Origin: Pseudoroseomonas cervicalis
Lineage (GTDB): Bacteria > Pseudomonadota > Alphaproteobacteria > Acetobacterales > Acetobacteraceae
Length of the DNA: 64,000 bases
Direction of reading: 5' to 3'
NCBI RefSeq assembly: GCF_030818485.1
Contig: NZ_JAUTAJ010000005.1
Coordinates: 124,001-188,000 of the forward strand
Shown: in pieces, positions 16,506 through 24,367 of the stretch
Layout of the letters: each line of letters opens with the position of its first letter
How positions within the stretch are numbered: the stretch's first letter is position 1
Program-made: the position numbers and the translations under genes
Notes under the pieces: model-generated
Seen by the model: the letters and a program-made list of their open reading frames with translations, nothing else
Told to the model about the DNA's origin: nothing
The model's database searches: none

Positions 16506-17845
16506 CCGCCTCGGCCAGCGAGGCGCTGGGCGCCTTCATCGCCGGCAGCCGCCCGGGCAGCCTGGACCCGGCGCTGCGGCATGAGGGGAAGCGCGCCTTG
16601 CTGAACTTCTTCGGCGGCGCCCTCGGCGTGGCGCGGGACCCGGCGGTGGAGGTGGCGATCCGCGTCATGGCCCCCTTCTCCGGCCCCGGGCGCACCACGC
16701 TGATCGGCCGCGCCGAGCGGCTAGACGCCATGGGCAGCGCCTTCGTCAACTGCATCGCCGCCAATCTGCTCGACTATGACGACACGCATCTGGAGACGGT
16801 GATCCACCCCACCGCCGCGGTGGCGCCGCCCCTGCTGGCGCTGGCCGAGTTGCGCGGCCTGTCCGGCGCCGCGCTGCTGCACGCCTTCATCCTGGGGGCG
16901 GAGGTGGAGTGCCGCATCGGCTGCGCCGTCTCGCCCGGGCATTATGCGCGGGGCTGGCATATCACCTCCACCTGCGGCGTGTTCGGCGCGGCGGCGGGCG
17001 CGGCCTGGCTGCTGGGGCTGGACGCGGCCGGCTGCGCCGCGGCGCTGGGCATCGCCGCCAGCCAATCCGCCGGGCTGGTGGAGAACCTCCCGACAGCGGC
17101 CAAGAATGTCGGCATGGGCAATGCGGCGCGCAACGGGCTGCTGGCGGCGCTCTTCGCCGAGGCCGGCTACAGCGCCGCCCCCACCGCGCTGGAAGGCCCT
17201 CTGGGCTGGGCCCGCGCCATGGGCGACGCGCCGGACACGGCCCGCATCACCGCGGGGCTGGGCCGGCATTGGGAATTCGCCCGCATCACCTACAAGCCCT
17301 ATCCCGCCGGCATCGTCTTCCACGCCGTCATCGACGCCGCCCTGGCGCTGCGCGAGCACGTCGCGCCTGACGCCATCGCGGACATCATCATCGCCGGCGA
17401 CCAGCTGCTGCTCGACCGCGGCGACCGGCCGCTGCGCAATGCCCGCGATGCACGCGTCAGCATCCACCACGCCGCCGCCATCGGCCTGCTGCGCGGCAGC
17501 GCCGGCGTCGCGGATTTCTCGGAGGAGGCCGTGGCCGACCCGGCCCTGGCCGCGCTGCGCGGCAAGGTGCGGGCCGAGCTGGACGCCAGCCTGCCGCGCG
17601 GCGCCGCCCGCGTGACGCTGCGGCTGAAGAATGGCACGCAATGCGAGGCCATCGTGCAGAACCCGCGCGGCAGCGAAACGCGCCCGATGAGCGACGTCGA
17701 GCTGGAGGGAAAATATCGCGCCAATGCGCCGGGGCCGCAGGCGGCGGCGCAGATCGCGCGGCTCTGGGCGCTGGAGGAGGCGCGCGACATCGGCGCGCTG
17801 ATGCGCGCCTTCGCCGCGCCCGGTCCCGCCCCTATTGCGGGGTGA
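16502..17845 (+). CDS. MmgE/PrpD family protein
   Basis: This 447-residue protein belongs to the MmgE/PrpD family, which includes 2-methylcitrate dehydratase and cis-aconitate decarboxylase and removes water or CO2 from polycarboxylates. Typical features are LLDYDDTHLETVIHPTAAVAPPLLALAE, GWHITSTCGVFGAAAGAA and TYKPYPAGIVFHAVIDAA. The GTG start at 16502 overlaps the Bug-protein TGA (GTGA), indicating translational coupling. It probably acts on the acid captured by that binding protein, with the SDRs of the same regulated locus. Its 3' end overlaps the convergent Bug gene by 14 bases. Which PrpD reaction it runs cannot be told from sequence; a second family member is at 23027. Confidence 0.87.
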   Translation: MTASASEALGAFIAGSRPGSLDPALRHEGKRALLNFFGGALGVARDPAVEVAIRVMAPFSGPGRTTLIGRAERLDAMGSAFVNCIAANLLDYDDTHLETVIHPTAAVAPPLLALAELRGLSGAALLHAFILGAEVECRIGCAVSPGHYARGWHITSTCGVFGAAAGAAWLLGLDAAGCAAALGIAASQSAGLVENLPTAAKNVGMGNAARNGLLAALFAEAGYSAAPTALEGPLGWARAMGDAPDTARITAGLGRHWEFARITYKPYPAGIVFHAVIDAALALREHVAPDAIADIIIAGDQLLLDRGDRPLRNARDARVSIHHAAAIGLLRGSAGVADFSEEAVADPALAALRGKVRAELDASLPRGAARVTLRLKNGTQCEAIVQNPRGSETRPMSDVELEGKYRANAPGPQAAAQIARLWALEEARDIGALMRAFAAPGPAPIAG

Positions 17846-18806
17846 TGCCGGCCTCGCGGGTGATGCGGATCCAGCGATCCACATCCTCCGCGATGCGCCG
17901 GCGCAGCACCTCCGGCCCGCGCTCCTCCGCCGGCGGCGCGGTGGTCGCCAGGTCGGCGAAGCGCGCCGTGACATTGGGGCTGGCCAGGGCTGCCTCCACC
18001 GCGCGCACCAGCCGCTGCACCGCGGCCTCCGGCATGCCGCGCGGCCCGACAATGGCGTTCCAGATCACCATGTCGAAGCCGGGCACACCGGCCTCGGCGA
18101 AGGTCGGCACATCGGGCAGCTGCGCCAGGCGCTGCGGCCCGGTCACCGCCAGGGCGAAGGCGGTGTTGCCGCGATGCGCCGGGATCATCGTCACGGTCTG
18201 GTCGATCACCGCATCAACGGTGCCCGAGGCCAGGTCGCCCATCGCCGGGCCGGCGCCGCGATAGGGCACCAGCGTCGCCTGCAACTTCGTCAGGGACAGC
18301 AGATAGGCGGGCGCCAGATGGCCGGTGGTGCCGGTGCCCGGCGTGCCGAAGGTGACGCCCTCGCCGCGTTCGCGGATGCGCGACAGCAGCGTGCGCAGAT
18401 CGCGCACCCCGGATCGGGTGCTGACCGCGATCACCATCGGCACATTGGCGACGATCGAGATCGGCGTCAGATCCTGGCGCGGGTCGAAGCCCAGCTCGCG
18501 CGTGATCGCGACATTCGCCGCCAGCGAGCCGAGATTGCCGAAGCCGATGACATAGCCATCCGAGGGCGAGCGCACCAGGCGCTGCATGCCGACGATGCTG
18601 CCCGCGCCGCTGACATTCTCCACCACGACATTCTGGCCGAGATCGGCCGCCATGCCCTGCGCCATCAGCCGCCCCAGCGCGTCCAGCGTGCCGCCGGGGG
18701 CGGAGGGCACGATCATGGTCACGGGCCGCGCCGGAAACTCCTGCGCCAGGGCCGGGCCGCCGCAGCACAGCGCCAGGATGGCGGCGCACCGGAATACTGC
18801 TCGCAT
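17832..18806 (-). CDS. Tripartite tricarboxylate transporter substrate-binding protein (Bug family)
   Basis: This 324-residue Bug protein starts with a short Sec-type leader (AILALCCGGPALAQ) and shows ARPVTMIVPSAPGGTLDALGR, VVVENVSGAGSIVGMQ, TLVPYRGAGPAMGDLASG and LPDVPTFAEAGVPGFDMVIW. The usual pair of Gly residues before Thr-Asp is shortened to PGGTLD. The ATG at 18806 follows CAGGAGGAACCC; an in-frame ATG at 18893 lacks support. It is divergent from the carboxymuconolactone-decarboxylase-like gene, and a GntR-type operator candidate lies between them. It is likely the binding component of the GntR-linked island. Confidence 0.9.
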   Translation of the reverse strand: MRAVFRCAAILALCCGGPALAQEFPARPVTMIVPSAPGGTLDALGRLMAQGMAADLGQNVVVENVSGAGSIVGMQRLVRSPSDGYVIGFGNLGSLAANVAITRELGFDPRQDLTPISIVANVPMVIAVSTRSGVRDLRTLLSRIRERGEGVTFGTPGTGTTGHLAPAYLLSLTKLQATLVPYRGAGPAMGDLASGTVDAVIDQTVTMIPAHRGNTAFALAVTGPQRLAQLPDVPTFAEAGVPGFDMVIWNAIVGPRGMPEAAVQRLVRAVEAALASPNVTARFADLATTAPPAEERGPEVLRRRIAEDVDRWIRITREAGITPQ

Positions 18807-18898
18807 GGGATGGGTTCCTCCTGCCGGTTCTTCTTGGCGCGGCGTCGTTGCGCCGCGTGCCCGCAGGCAACCATGCCGCCGGGGTGCCGGCAATCTTT

Positions 18899-18915
18899 TT
18901 GTCTAACAATCTTAC
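18899..18915. promoter_or_regulatory. GntR-type operator candidate, site 1
   Basis: TTGTCTAACAA (18899-18909) fits the TTGTnnnACAA dyad typical of FadR-subfamily GntR operators, and it overlaps ACAATCTTAC (18906-18915), the reverse of GTAAGATTGT. The same 10-mer recurs at 21789 and 30910. It lies in the divergent region between the Bug gene (start 18806) and the carboxymuconolactone-decarboxylase-like gene (start 19022). Confidence 0.65.
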
Positions 18916-19021
18916 GACGCCTTGCCCTCCCCTCCACCCGGCCATAAGCTCGCGGCCGGGAAGAAGCGCCAGCCGGGCGCGGCGCAGGGCCGCGCACCGC
19001 ACCGCGCAGGAGTGTCCAAGA

Positions 19022-19354
19022 ATGAGCAAGCCGATCCCGCAATCCGCGCAGCGCGACCGCGTGCGCAAGACCGTGCCCGCCCTGGTCGCCTATACCGAGG
19101 GCGTGGTCTACAGCGATCTCTGGGAGCGCGAGGATCTCTCCAAGCGCGACCGCAGCCTGGTGACGGTGGCCGCCCTCGTTGCCACCTACCGCCCCGAGCA
19201 GCTCAGCGTGCATATCGGCCGCGCCCTCGACAATGGCGTGACGCAGGAGGAGATCGCCGGCGCCATCACGCATCTCGCCTTCTATGCCGGCTGGCCGGCG
19301 GCCATGTCGGCGGCGCAGGTGCTGACCGAAGTGCTCGAGAAGCGGGGCGCGTGA
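19022..19354 (+). CDS. Carboxymuconolactone decarboxylase family protein
   Basis: This 110-residue protein belongs to the CMD/AhpD-like family of small all-helical proteins that includes gamma-carboxymuconolactone decarboxylase and peroxidase-type members. It has RDRSLVTVAALVATYRPEQLSVHI, DNGVTQEEIAGAITHLAFYAGWPAAMSA, the usual core of the family. It lacks the CxxC of AhpD-type peroxidases, so a decarboxylase/lactonase-like or unknown role is more likely. A GCAGGAG sequence precedes the ATG at 19022. Its TGA overlaps a GTG of the following dehydrogenase. The same gene pair occurs in mirror image at 20423-21750. Confidence 0.88.
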   Translation: MSKPIPQSAQRDRVRKTVPALVAYTEGVVYSDLWEREDLSKRDRSLVTVAALVATYRPEQLSVHIGRALDNGVTQEEIAGAITHLAFYAGWPAAMSAAQVLTEVLEKRGA

Positions 19355-19359
19355 GCGCC

Positions 19360-20292
19360 ATGCGTGTCGGATTCATCGGCCTCGGCACAATGGGCGCCAG
19401 CATGGCCGCCAATCTGGCCAGGGCGGAGGGCGTCGCGCTCACCGTGCACGACATGCGGCGCGAGGCCGCCGCCGCGCTGCTGGAGGGCGGCGCGCAATGG
19501 GCGGAGAGCCCCGCGGCGCTCGGCGCGGGCTGCGAGGTGGTGTTCACCTCCCTCCCCGGCCCGAAGGAGGTCGAGGCGGTGGGCAGCGCGCTGATCGGCA
19601 GCATGGCGCGGGGCGGCATCATCGTCGACATCTCGACCAATGCGGTTTCCGCCGTGCGCGCGCTGCATGCGGCGGCGGCGGAGCGCGGGCTGCATGTGCT
19701 GGACGCGCCGATCAGCGGCGGCCCGCGCGGTGCCGCCAGCCGCAAGCTGGCCTTCTTCGTCGGCGGCGACCGCGCCGTCTTCGACCGCGTGCGGCCGCTG
19801 CTCAATGCCATGGGCGACCGCGCCATTCTGGTCGGCGAGATCGGCGCCGGCAGCATCGCCAAGCTGGCGCACAACCTCTCCGGCTATGCGCTGAACGCCA
19901 TCATGGCGGAGGTCTTCGCCATGGGCGCCAAGGCGGGGCTGGAGCCGCTGGCGCTCTACGCCGCCATCCGCCAGGGCGTGCATGGCCGCCGCCGCACCTA
20001 TGACGGCGTAACCGAGCAATTCCTGCCCAACAGCTACGACCCGCCGGCCTTCCAGCTGCGCCTGGCGCACAAGGATGTCGCCCTGGCCTGCGCGCTGGGG
20101 CGCGAGGTCGGCGTGCCGATGCGCTTCGCGGCGCTGACGCTGGAAGAGATGACCGAGGCGCTGAACCGCGGCTGGGGCCATCGGGATTCCCGCTCCGCCA
20201 TGCTGCTGGAGCTGGAGCGCGCGGGGGTGGAGATCGCCGTGGATCGCGCGAAGATGCAGGCGGTGATCGATGCGGACGGAAAAGACTTTTAG
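19360..20292 (+). CDS. NAD(P)-dependent oxidoreductase, 3-hydroxyisobutyrate dehydrogenase family
   Basis: This 310-residue beta-hydroxyacid dehydrogenase carries MRVGFIGLGTMGASMAANL for nucleotide binding, LDAPISGGPRGAASRKLAFF as the substrate loop and IAKLAHNLSGYALN with the catalytic Lys. I use the ATG at 19360; a GTG at 19351 that overlaps the preceding stop would add three residues and is equally possible. It is in an operon with the CMD-like protein at 19022. A three-hairpin repeat lies directly behind its stop and separates it from a convergent paralogue. The likely role is oxidation of a hydroxy acid in the GntR-linked pathway. Confidence 0.87.
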   Translation: MRVGFIGLGTMGASMAANLARAEGVALTVHDMRREAAAALLEGGAQWAESPAALGAGCEVVFTSLPGPKEVEAVGSALIGSMARGGIIVDISTNAVSAVRALHAAAAERGLHVLDAPISGGPRGAASRKLAFFVGGDRAVFDRVRPLLNAMGDRAILVGEIGAGSIAKLAHNLSGYALNAIMAEVFAMGAKAGLEPLALYAAIRQGVHGRRRTYDGVTEQFLPNSYDPPAFQLRLAHKDVALACALGREVGVPMRFAALTLEEMTEALNRGWGHRDSRSAMLLELERAGVEIAVDRAKMQAVIDADGKDF

Positions 20293-20300
20293 AAAGTAAG

Positions 20301-20418
20301 GGTTCTTTTTTGGAAAAAAGAACCAAAAAACTTTTGTCAGTTGGCGTCCCGCCTCAGGCCTTGGGAGGGACGCCAGACTGACAAAGTCTTTTTGCTTCTT
20401 TTTCTTCAGAAAAAGAAG
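20301..20418. repeat. Three-hairpin AT-rich intergenic repeat, copy 2
   Basis: This copy has hairpin A at 20301-20324 (GGTTCTTTTTT / AAAAAAGAACC-type arms), hairpin B with 21-base arms starting ACTTTTGTCAG at 20330 and returning as CTGACAAAGT ending 20387, and hairpin C at 20395-20418 (CTTCTTTTTC / GAAAAAGAAG). It fills the 130-base gap between two convergent dehydrogenase genes, where it can terminate both. Hairpin B is better preserved than in copy 1. The high similarity to the 14475-14590 copy, despite different neighbours, marks it as a dispersed element. Confidence 0.82.
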
Positions 20419-20422
20419 ATTC

Positions 20423-21349
20423 TTAGCTGGCTCTGTTGCCGCCGCCCAGCGTCTCGCCCACCAGCTTCTCCGAGAACTGCGCCATCGCCGTATGGTCCAT
20501 GCCCGGGCCGAGCAGGCCGACGGCACTGGCCCACATCTCGCGGCACAGCGCGGCGAAGGGCACGGGCGTGCCGGTCTCCTTCGCCACTTCGAGCGCGACG
20601 GAGACATCCTTCGCCATCAGCTCCAGCCCGAAGCCGGCATCGAAGCGGCGCGACAGCACGAACTGCTTGAACTTCTTCTGCGTGCTGTTGTTCATGCCCG
20701 TCGAGTTGTTCAGCACATCGACCATCTGCGCGGGATCGAGCCCGAAGCGCTGGCCGATCAGCAGCGCCTCCACCCCGATCAGGAAGCCCGCCGCGCCCAT
20801 CAGGTTGTTCAGCGCCTTCATCGCCTGGCCGGCGCCGATGCCGCCCACATGCGTCAGATTGTTGCCCATGGCGCGCAGCACCGCATCGGCGCGCGCGACA
20901 TCGGCGGCCTCGCCGCCCAGCATGATCGCCAGCTCGCCACTGCGCGCGCGCGGCACACCGCCCGAGACCGGCGCATCGATCATGGCGACACCGCGCGGCG
21001 TCAGCGCTTCCGCGAAGCCGCGCGTCGCCGTCGGCACGCCGGAGCTCATCTCGATCAGCAGCGCGCCCGGCGACAGCGCATCGCCCATCGCCTCGATCGC
21101 CTGGCCGACATGCTTCGAGGTCGGCAGGATGGTGATGACGGCATCCGCGCCCCGCGCCGCGGTGGCGGCATCGGCAGCGGCCTCGCCACCCACCTCGGTG
21201 GCGAAGCGCGCGGAGCGCTCGGCGGCGACATCGCAGACCACGACATCGAAGCCGGCGCCGACCAGCCGCGCCGCCATCGGCCAGCCCATATTGCCGATGC
21301 CGATGAAGGCGATGCGGCGCAGCGCGCCGCCCGGAGAGGCGGCGCTCAC
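20423..21349 (-). CDS. NAD(P)-dependent oxidoreductase, 3-hydroxyisobutyrate dehydrogenase family
   Basis: This 308-residue beta-hydroxyacid dehydrogenase has IAFIGIGNMGWPMAARL, the DAPVSGGVPRARSGELAIM loop and the catalytic Lys in MKALNNLMGAAGF, then NNSTGMNNST and AKDVSVALEVAKETG near the C-terminus. It starts at a GTG (21349) that overlaps the TGA of the upstream CMD-like gene, so the two are translationally coupled. The gene pair is the mirror image of 19022-20292. Its sequence is clearly diverged from the other two paralogues in the window, suggesting different substrates or steps. Confidence 0.87.
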   Translation of the reverse strand: MSAASPGGALRRIAFIGIGNMGWPMAARLVGAGFDVVVCDVAAERSARFATEVGGEAAADAATAARGADAVITILPTSKHVGQAIEAMGDALSPGALLIEMSSGVPTATRGFAEALTPRGVAMIDAPVSGGVPRARSGELAIMLGGEAADVARADAVLRAMGNNLTHVGGIGAGQAMKALNNLMGAAGFLIGVEALLIGQRFGLDPAQMVDVLNNSTGMNNSTQKKFKQFVLSRRFDAGFGLELMAKDVSVALEVAKETGTPVPFAALCREMWASAVGLLGPGMDHTAMAQFSEKLVGETLGGGNRAS

Positions 21350-21750
21350 TTCTTCGCCGGCTCGCCGGTCAGCGCGCCTTCCTTCACCAGCACCTCATGC
21401 GCCGCCTTGAAGGCGTCGAGCCCGGCCGGGATGCCGCAATAGACCGTGGCGTGCAGCAGGATCTCCTTGATCTCCTCGACGGTGACGCCGTTGGTCAGCG
21501 CGCCTTTCACATGCAGCTTGATCTCCGGCGTCTTGCCCAGCGCTGTCAGCATGGCGAGGTTCAGCATGGAGCGCGTCTTGCGGTCGAGCCCGGGGCGCGT
21601 CCAGGCATAGCCCCAGCACCATTCGGTGGTGATGTTCTGGAAGGCCATCATGAAATCATCGGCCTTGGCGATGCTGCCATCCACATAGTCGGGACCCAGC
21701 ACGGCGCGGCGGACCTCGAGCCCGCGTTGGAACAGCGTGTCGTCGGACAT
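21346..21750 (-). CDS. Carboxymuconolactone decarboxylase family protein (PcaC-like)
   Basis: This 134-residue protein resembles gamma-carboxymuconolactone decarboxylase (PcaC) more than the shorter family member at 19022. It has MSDDTLFQRGLEVRRAVLG at the start, DRKTRSMLNLAMLTALGK, GALTNGVTVEEIKEILLHATVYCGIPAG and the C-terminal AFKAAHEVL. The ATG at 21750 follows GAGGGAG; the in-frame start at 21774 is less likely. A true PcaC role would place it in the beta-ketoadipate branch, but no other pca gene is nearby, so I infer decarboxylation or isomerisation of a related lactone. Confidence 0.88.
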   Translation of the reverse strand: MSDDTLFQRGLEVRRAVLGPDYVDGSIAKADDFMMAFQNITTEWCWGYAWTRPGLDRKTRSMLNLAMLTALGKTPEIKLHVKGALTNGVTVEEIKEILLHATVYCGIPAGLDAFKAAHEVLVKEGALTGEPAKK

Positions 21751-21788
21751 TTCTGGCGTCTCCCTCAACGTCATGATGCTAGAGTTTT

Positions 21789-21805
21789 GTAAGATTGTCT
21801 GTCAA
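21789..21805. promoter_or_regulatory. GntR-type operator candidate, site 2
   Basis: GTAAGATTGT (21789-21798) is followed by CTGTCAA, giving TTGTCTGTCAA (21795-21805), one mismatch from TTGTnnnACAA. Aligned with site 1 on the other strand, 15 of 17 positions match through GTAAGATTGTnnGnCAA. It lies in the divergent region between the PcaC-like gene (start 21750) and the GntR gene (start 21911), which fits autoregulation plus control of the enzyme operon. Confidence 0.66.
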
Positions 21806-21910
21806 TACGCCGCACGCCGATGCCCGTTTCGCTGGACGCCACGGACCGGCCCGTCTAATTGTGCGACGCGGCGGCCGCGGGATGGCGCCTACAGGGAATG
21901 CGAGACAGAG

Positions 21911-22615
21911 ATGCCGGACGATTCGCTGCGGATCACCCCCCAGCCGGTGCGTCGCCAGGTCGAGGAAAGGCTGCGCGACGCCATCATCACCAGCCGCTTC
22001 GCGCCCGGCGAACACCTGTCCGACCGCATGCTGTGCGACCTGTTCGGCGTCAGCCGCGGCGTGATCCGCGAAGCAGTGCGGCTGCTGGAAGCCGAGGGGC
22101 TGATCGTCGTGGTGCCCAATCGCGGCCCCTTCGTCGCCTATCTCTCCGCCGCCGAGGCCACCCAGGTCTATGAAGTGCGCGCGGTGCTCGAGGCCCTGGC
22201 CGGCCAGGGCTTCGCCGAGCGCGCCTCGGTCGAGGAGATCGCCGAGCTGCGCGCGGTGTTCGAGGAGCTGGCGGCAACGAAGCCCGGCGCCGACCGCATG
22301 GTGCTGCTCGGCCTGAAGCGCCGCTTCTACGACGTCATGCTGCGCGGCTGCCGCAACGCCTATGTGGCGCGCATGCTGGACCAGCTGCTGAACCGCAATT
22401 CCCAGCTGCGCGCCACGACGCTGTCCGACCCCTCGCGCCTGCCCAACACCGTCGCCGAGATCCGCCGCATCGTCGAGGCGATCGAACGCCGCGACCGCGA
22501 GGGCGCCTGGCATGCCTGCCGCGAGCATGTGCTGCAGGCGGCGCAGGTGGCGCTGCGCATCCTGAACGAGCGCGCCAGCGGCGCCCCGGCCCCGGCGGAG
22601 GCGCCGCCCGGCTGA
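21911..22615 (+). CDS. GntR-family (FadR/FCD subfamily) transcriptional regulator
   Basis: This 234-residue regulator has an N-terminal winged helix (RDAIITSRFAPGEHLSDRMLCD-type start, then LFGVSRGVIREAVRLLEAEGLI) and a C-terminal FCD ligand-binding domain from about residue 80, with metal-site-type His/Asp positions less obvious than in FadR relatives. The ATG at 21911 follows a weak purine stretch (GAGACAGAG). It sits in the middle of the catabolic island and shares a divergent promoter with the PcaC-like operon. The recurring GTAAGATTGT sites at 18.9, 21.8 and 30.9 kb are its most likely targets; the effector is probably the imported acid or a CoA/lactone intermediate. Confidence 0.91.
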   Translation: MPDDSLRITPQPVRRQVEERLRDAIITSRFAPGEHLSDRMLCDLFGVSRGVIREAVRLLEAEGLIVVVPNRGPFVAYLSAAEATQVYEVRAVLEALAGQGFAERASVEEIAELRAVFEELAATKPGADRMVLLGLKRRFYDVMLRGCRNAYVARMLDQLLNRNSQLRATTLSDPSRLPNTVAEIRRIVEAIERRDREGAWHACREHVLQAAQVALRILNERASGAPAPAEAPPG

Positions 22616-22632
22616 GACGGCGCCGCCCCCTC

Positions 22633-22959
22633 TCACCGCACCGCGGAGAAGGCTGTCGGCTGCAGGATCAGATTGCTGATGCTGGCGACGATCGGGCCGT
22701 TGCGCTCCGTCTCGGCCCGCCGCGCGATCCATTCCGGATCGGCCTGGAAGGCGTTCCATTTCTGCTCGCGCTCGGCGAGCGAATCCCATTCCAGCAGATA
22801 GTAGAGATCCTGGTTGGAATCGCCGATGGCGACGGTCCAGAACCCCGCCTGGCGGATGCCGTGCTTCTGCCAGATGCCCAGCGTGATCGTCTCGAAGCGC
22901 TTCAGCAGATCCGGCAGCCGGCCGGAGACGCAGTGATAGATGCGCAACTCATGGATCAT
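22633..22959 (-). CDS. NIPSNAP family protein
   Basis: This 108-residue protein matches the NIPSNAP fold, a dimeric ferredoxin-like domain of poorly known role often found in catabolic clusters. The start MIHELRIYHCVSGRLPDLLKRF and the LYYLLEWDSLAEREQKWNAFQADPEW-like middle (Trp-rich, shown in part) are characteristic. The ATG at 22959 is preceded by GGGAGGGGC. It is the last gene of the eight-gene minus-strand operon that begins with the ABC importer binding protein. An enzymatic role on a small acid or lactone is possible but not shown. Confidence 0.85.
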   Translation of the reverse strand: MIHELRIYHCVSGRLPDLLKRFETITLGIWQKHGIRQAGFWTVAIGDSNQDLYYLLEWDSLAEREQKWNAFQADPEWIARRAETERNGPIVASISNLILQPTAFSAVR

Positions 22960-23026
22960 GGATAAGCCCCTCCCTTCTGGGCGATGAATGTTGCGGTGCG
23001 CGGCACACGTTGCGCAAGCGCGGCGG

Positions 23027-24367
23027 TCATGCGGCGGGCTCGGCCAGGCGCAGCGCCGCGCCGACATCGTCCAGCGTCGCGAGACCGGCGAAAGCCGCTT
23101 CCAGCTGCGCCGCGCGCGCCCCGCCCAGCCGCTCCGCCGCCGCGGCGCGGCAGCGCTGGCGCACCATGGCCGCATCGGCGGGCAGCAGGTCTGGCAGCGC
23201 GGCGGAGAGGCGCCGCCCATCCCGCAGCGTGACGATCACCTCCGCACCCTGGCGCGCCGGGAAGGCGGCGGTCGCCGCGTCATCCGCCTCCAGCCGCGCC
23301 AGCCCGACCAGGCGCAACAGCGCGGGATCGGCCGGCAGTGCGAAATGCGCCTCCTCCACCGCGCCATGGCACAGCGCGGCGGCGACGCAGAAGGGGATGC
23401 TCATCTTCGCCTGCAGCACCCGCGCGAAGGGCCCGGTGCCGTCACAGCCCGGATAGCGCACCGCTGCCTCCGAGGCGCGGATGGTGATGGCGGCGATGGA
23501 ATCCGCCTCCAGCCCGCCCGCCTCCTGGCGCAGTCGCTGCGCCGCCTGGGCCGGCGTCTGCGCGAAATTGCAGAGCGGCAGCGCCTTGCGGAACACCTGC
23601 GACACTTCCGAGGCACCGCCGGCGAAAAGCGGCAGCGCAACGGGCGGCGCGGCGCCGGCGGCGGCGAACAGCCCCGCCGGGCCGTCCAGCGCCGTCGCCG
23701 AACCCTCCGCGCCGGCCTCGGCCATGGCGAGCACCGCCAGCGCATTGCGCGCGGCGAAGCCGGGGTGGAAGAACATCTCGTCGCCGCCATCGCGCGGCCA
23801 TTCGTTCAACCCGCCCACCGTGTTGGCCGCCAGGCAGAGGGCGGAGGCGGTCTGCGCCGCTGTCAGGCCCAGCAGCCTGGCGCCGGCGGCGACCGCGGCC
23901 AGCGGCCCGGTCCAGCCCGTGGGCCGCCATTGCCGGCTGAAGCGCGGATTGACCAAAGCGCGGCCGAGAGCGGCGCCGACCTCATAGCCGGTCGCGGCGG
24001 CCGCGATGAAGGCCTGGCCCTCGACAGGGTGGCGCTGCGCCAGCGCCAGCAGCACCGGCAGCACCACCACACCCAGATGGCTGACGGCGCCGGCATGCAT
24101 ATCCTCGCGCACCAGGCCGTGGCCGGCCGCCGCATTGGCGAAGGCGGCGGCGCCAGGCGAGGCGCGGGCCGAGAGGCCGATGATGCTGGCCTCCCCGGGC
24201 TCGGTCGCGGCCAGGGCGCGGGCCGCGCGGCTCGGCGCCGTGTCGCGCGCTTCCAGCGCGCAGGCGATGAAGTCCAGCAGGCAGAGCGTCACCTCCGGCG
24301 CCACGGCGGGTGGCGGCGCTGCCTGCAGCAATTCCTCCGCCAGGCGCGCGGCGAGCGGCGGGCTCAC
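23027..24367 (-). CDS. MmgE/PrpD family protein
   Basis: This 446-residue MmgE/PrpD protein is a second member of the dehydratase/decarboxylase family in the window, distinct from the one at 16502. It shows LDFIACALEARDTAPSRAA, AAGHGLVREDMHAGAVSHLG in place of the usual DYDDTH region, NTVGGLNEWPRDGGDEMFFHPGFAARN-type active-site region (in part) and AALCHGAVEEAHF. The GTG at 24367 overlaps the TGA of the upstream SDR (GTGA). As part of the GntR-linked operon it probably dehydrates or isomerises the pathway intermediate. The HAG in place of DDTH is notable and argues for a substrate other than 2-methylcitrate. Confidence 0.86.
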   Translation of the reverse strand: MSPPLAARLAEELLQAAPPPAVAPEVTLCLLDFIACALEARDTAPSRAARALAATEPGEASIIGLSARASPGAAAFANAAAGHGLVREDMHAGAVSHLGVVVLPVLLALAQRHPVEGQAFIAAAATGYEVGAALGRALVNPRFSRQWRPTGWTGPLAAVAAGARLLGLTAAQTASALCLAANTVGGLNEWPRDGGDEMFFHPGFAARNALAVLAMAEAGAEGSATALDGPAGLFAAAGAAPPVALPLFAGGASEVSQVFRKALPLCNFAQTPAQAAQRLRQEAGGLEADSIAAITIRASEAAVRYPGCDGTGPFARVLQAKMSIPFCVAAALCHGAVEEAHFALPADPALLRLVGLARLEADDAATAAFPARQGAEVIVTLRDGRRLSAALPDLLPADAAMVRQRCRAAAAERLGGARAAQLEAAFAGLATLDDVGAALRLAEPAA

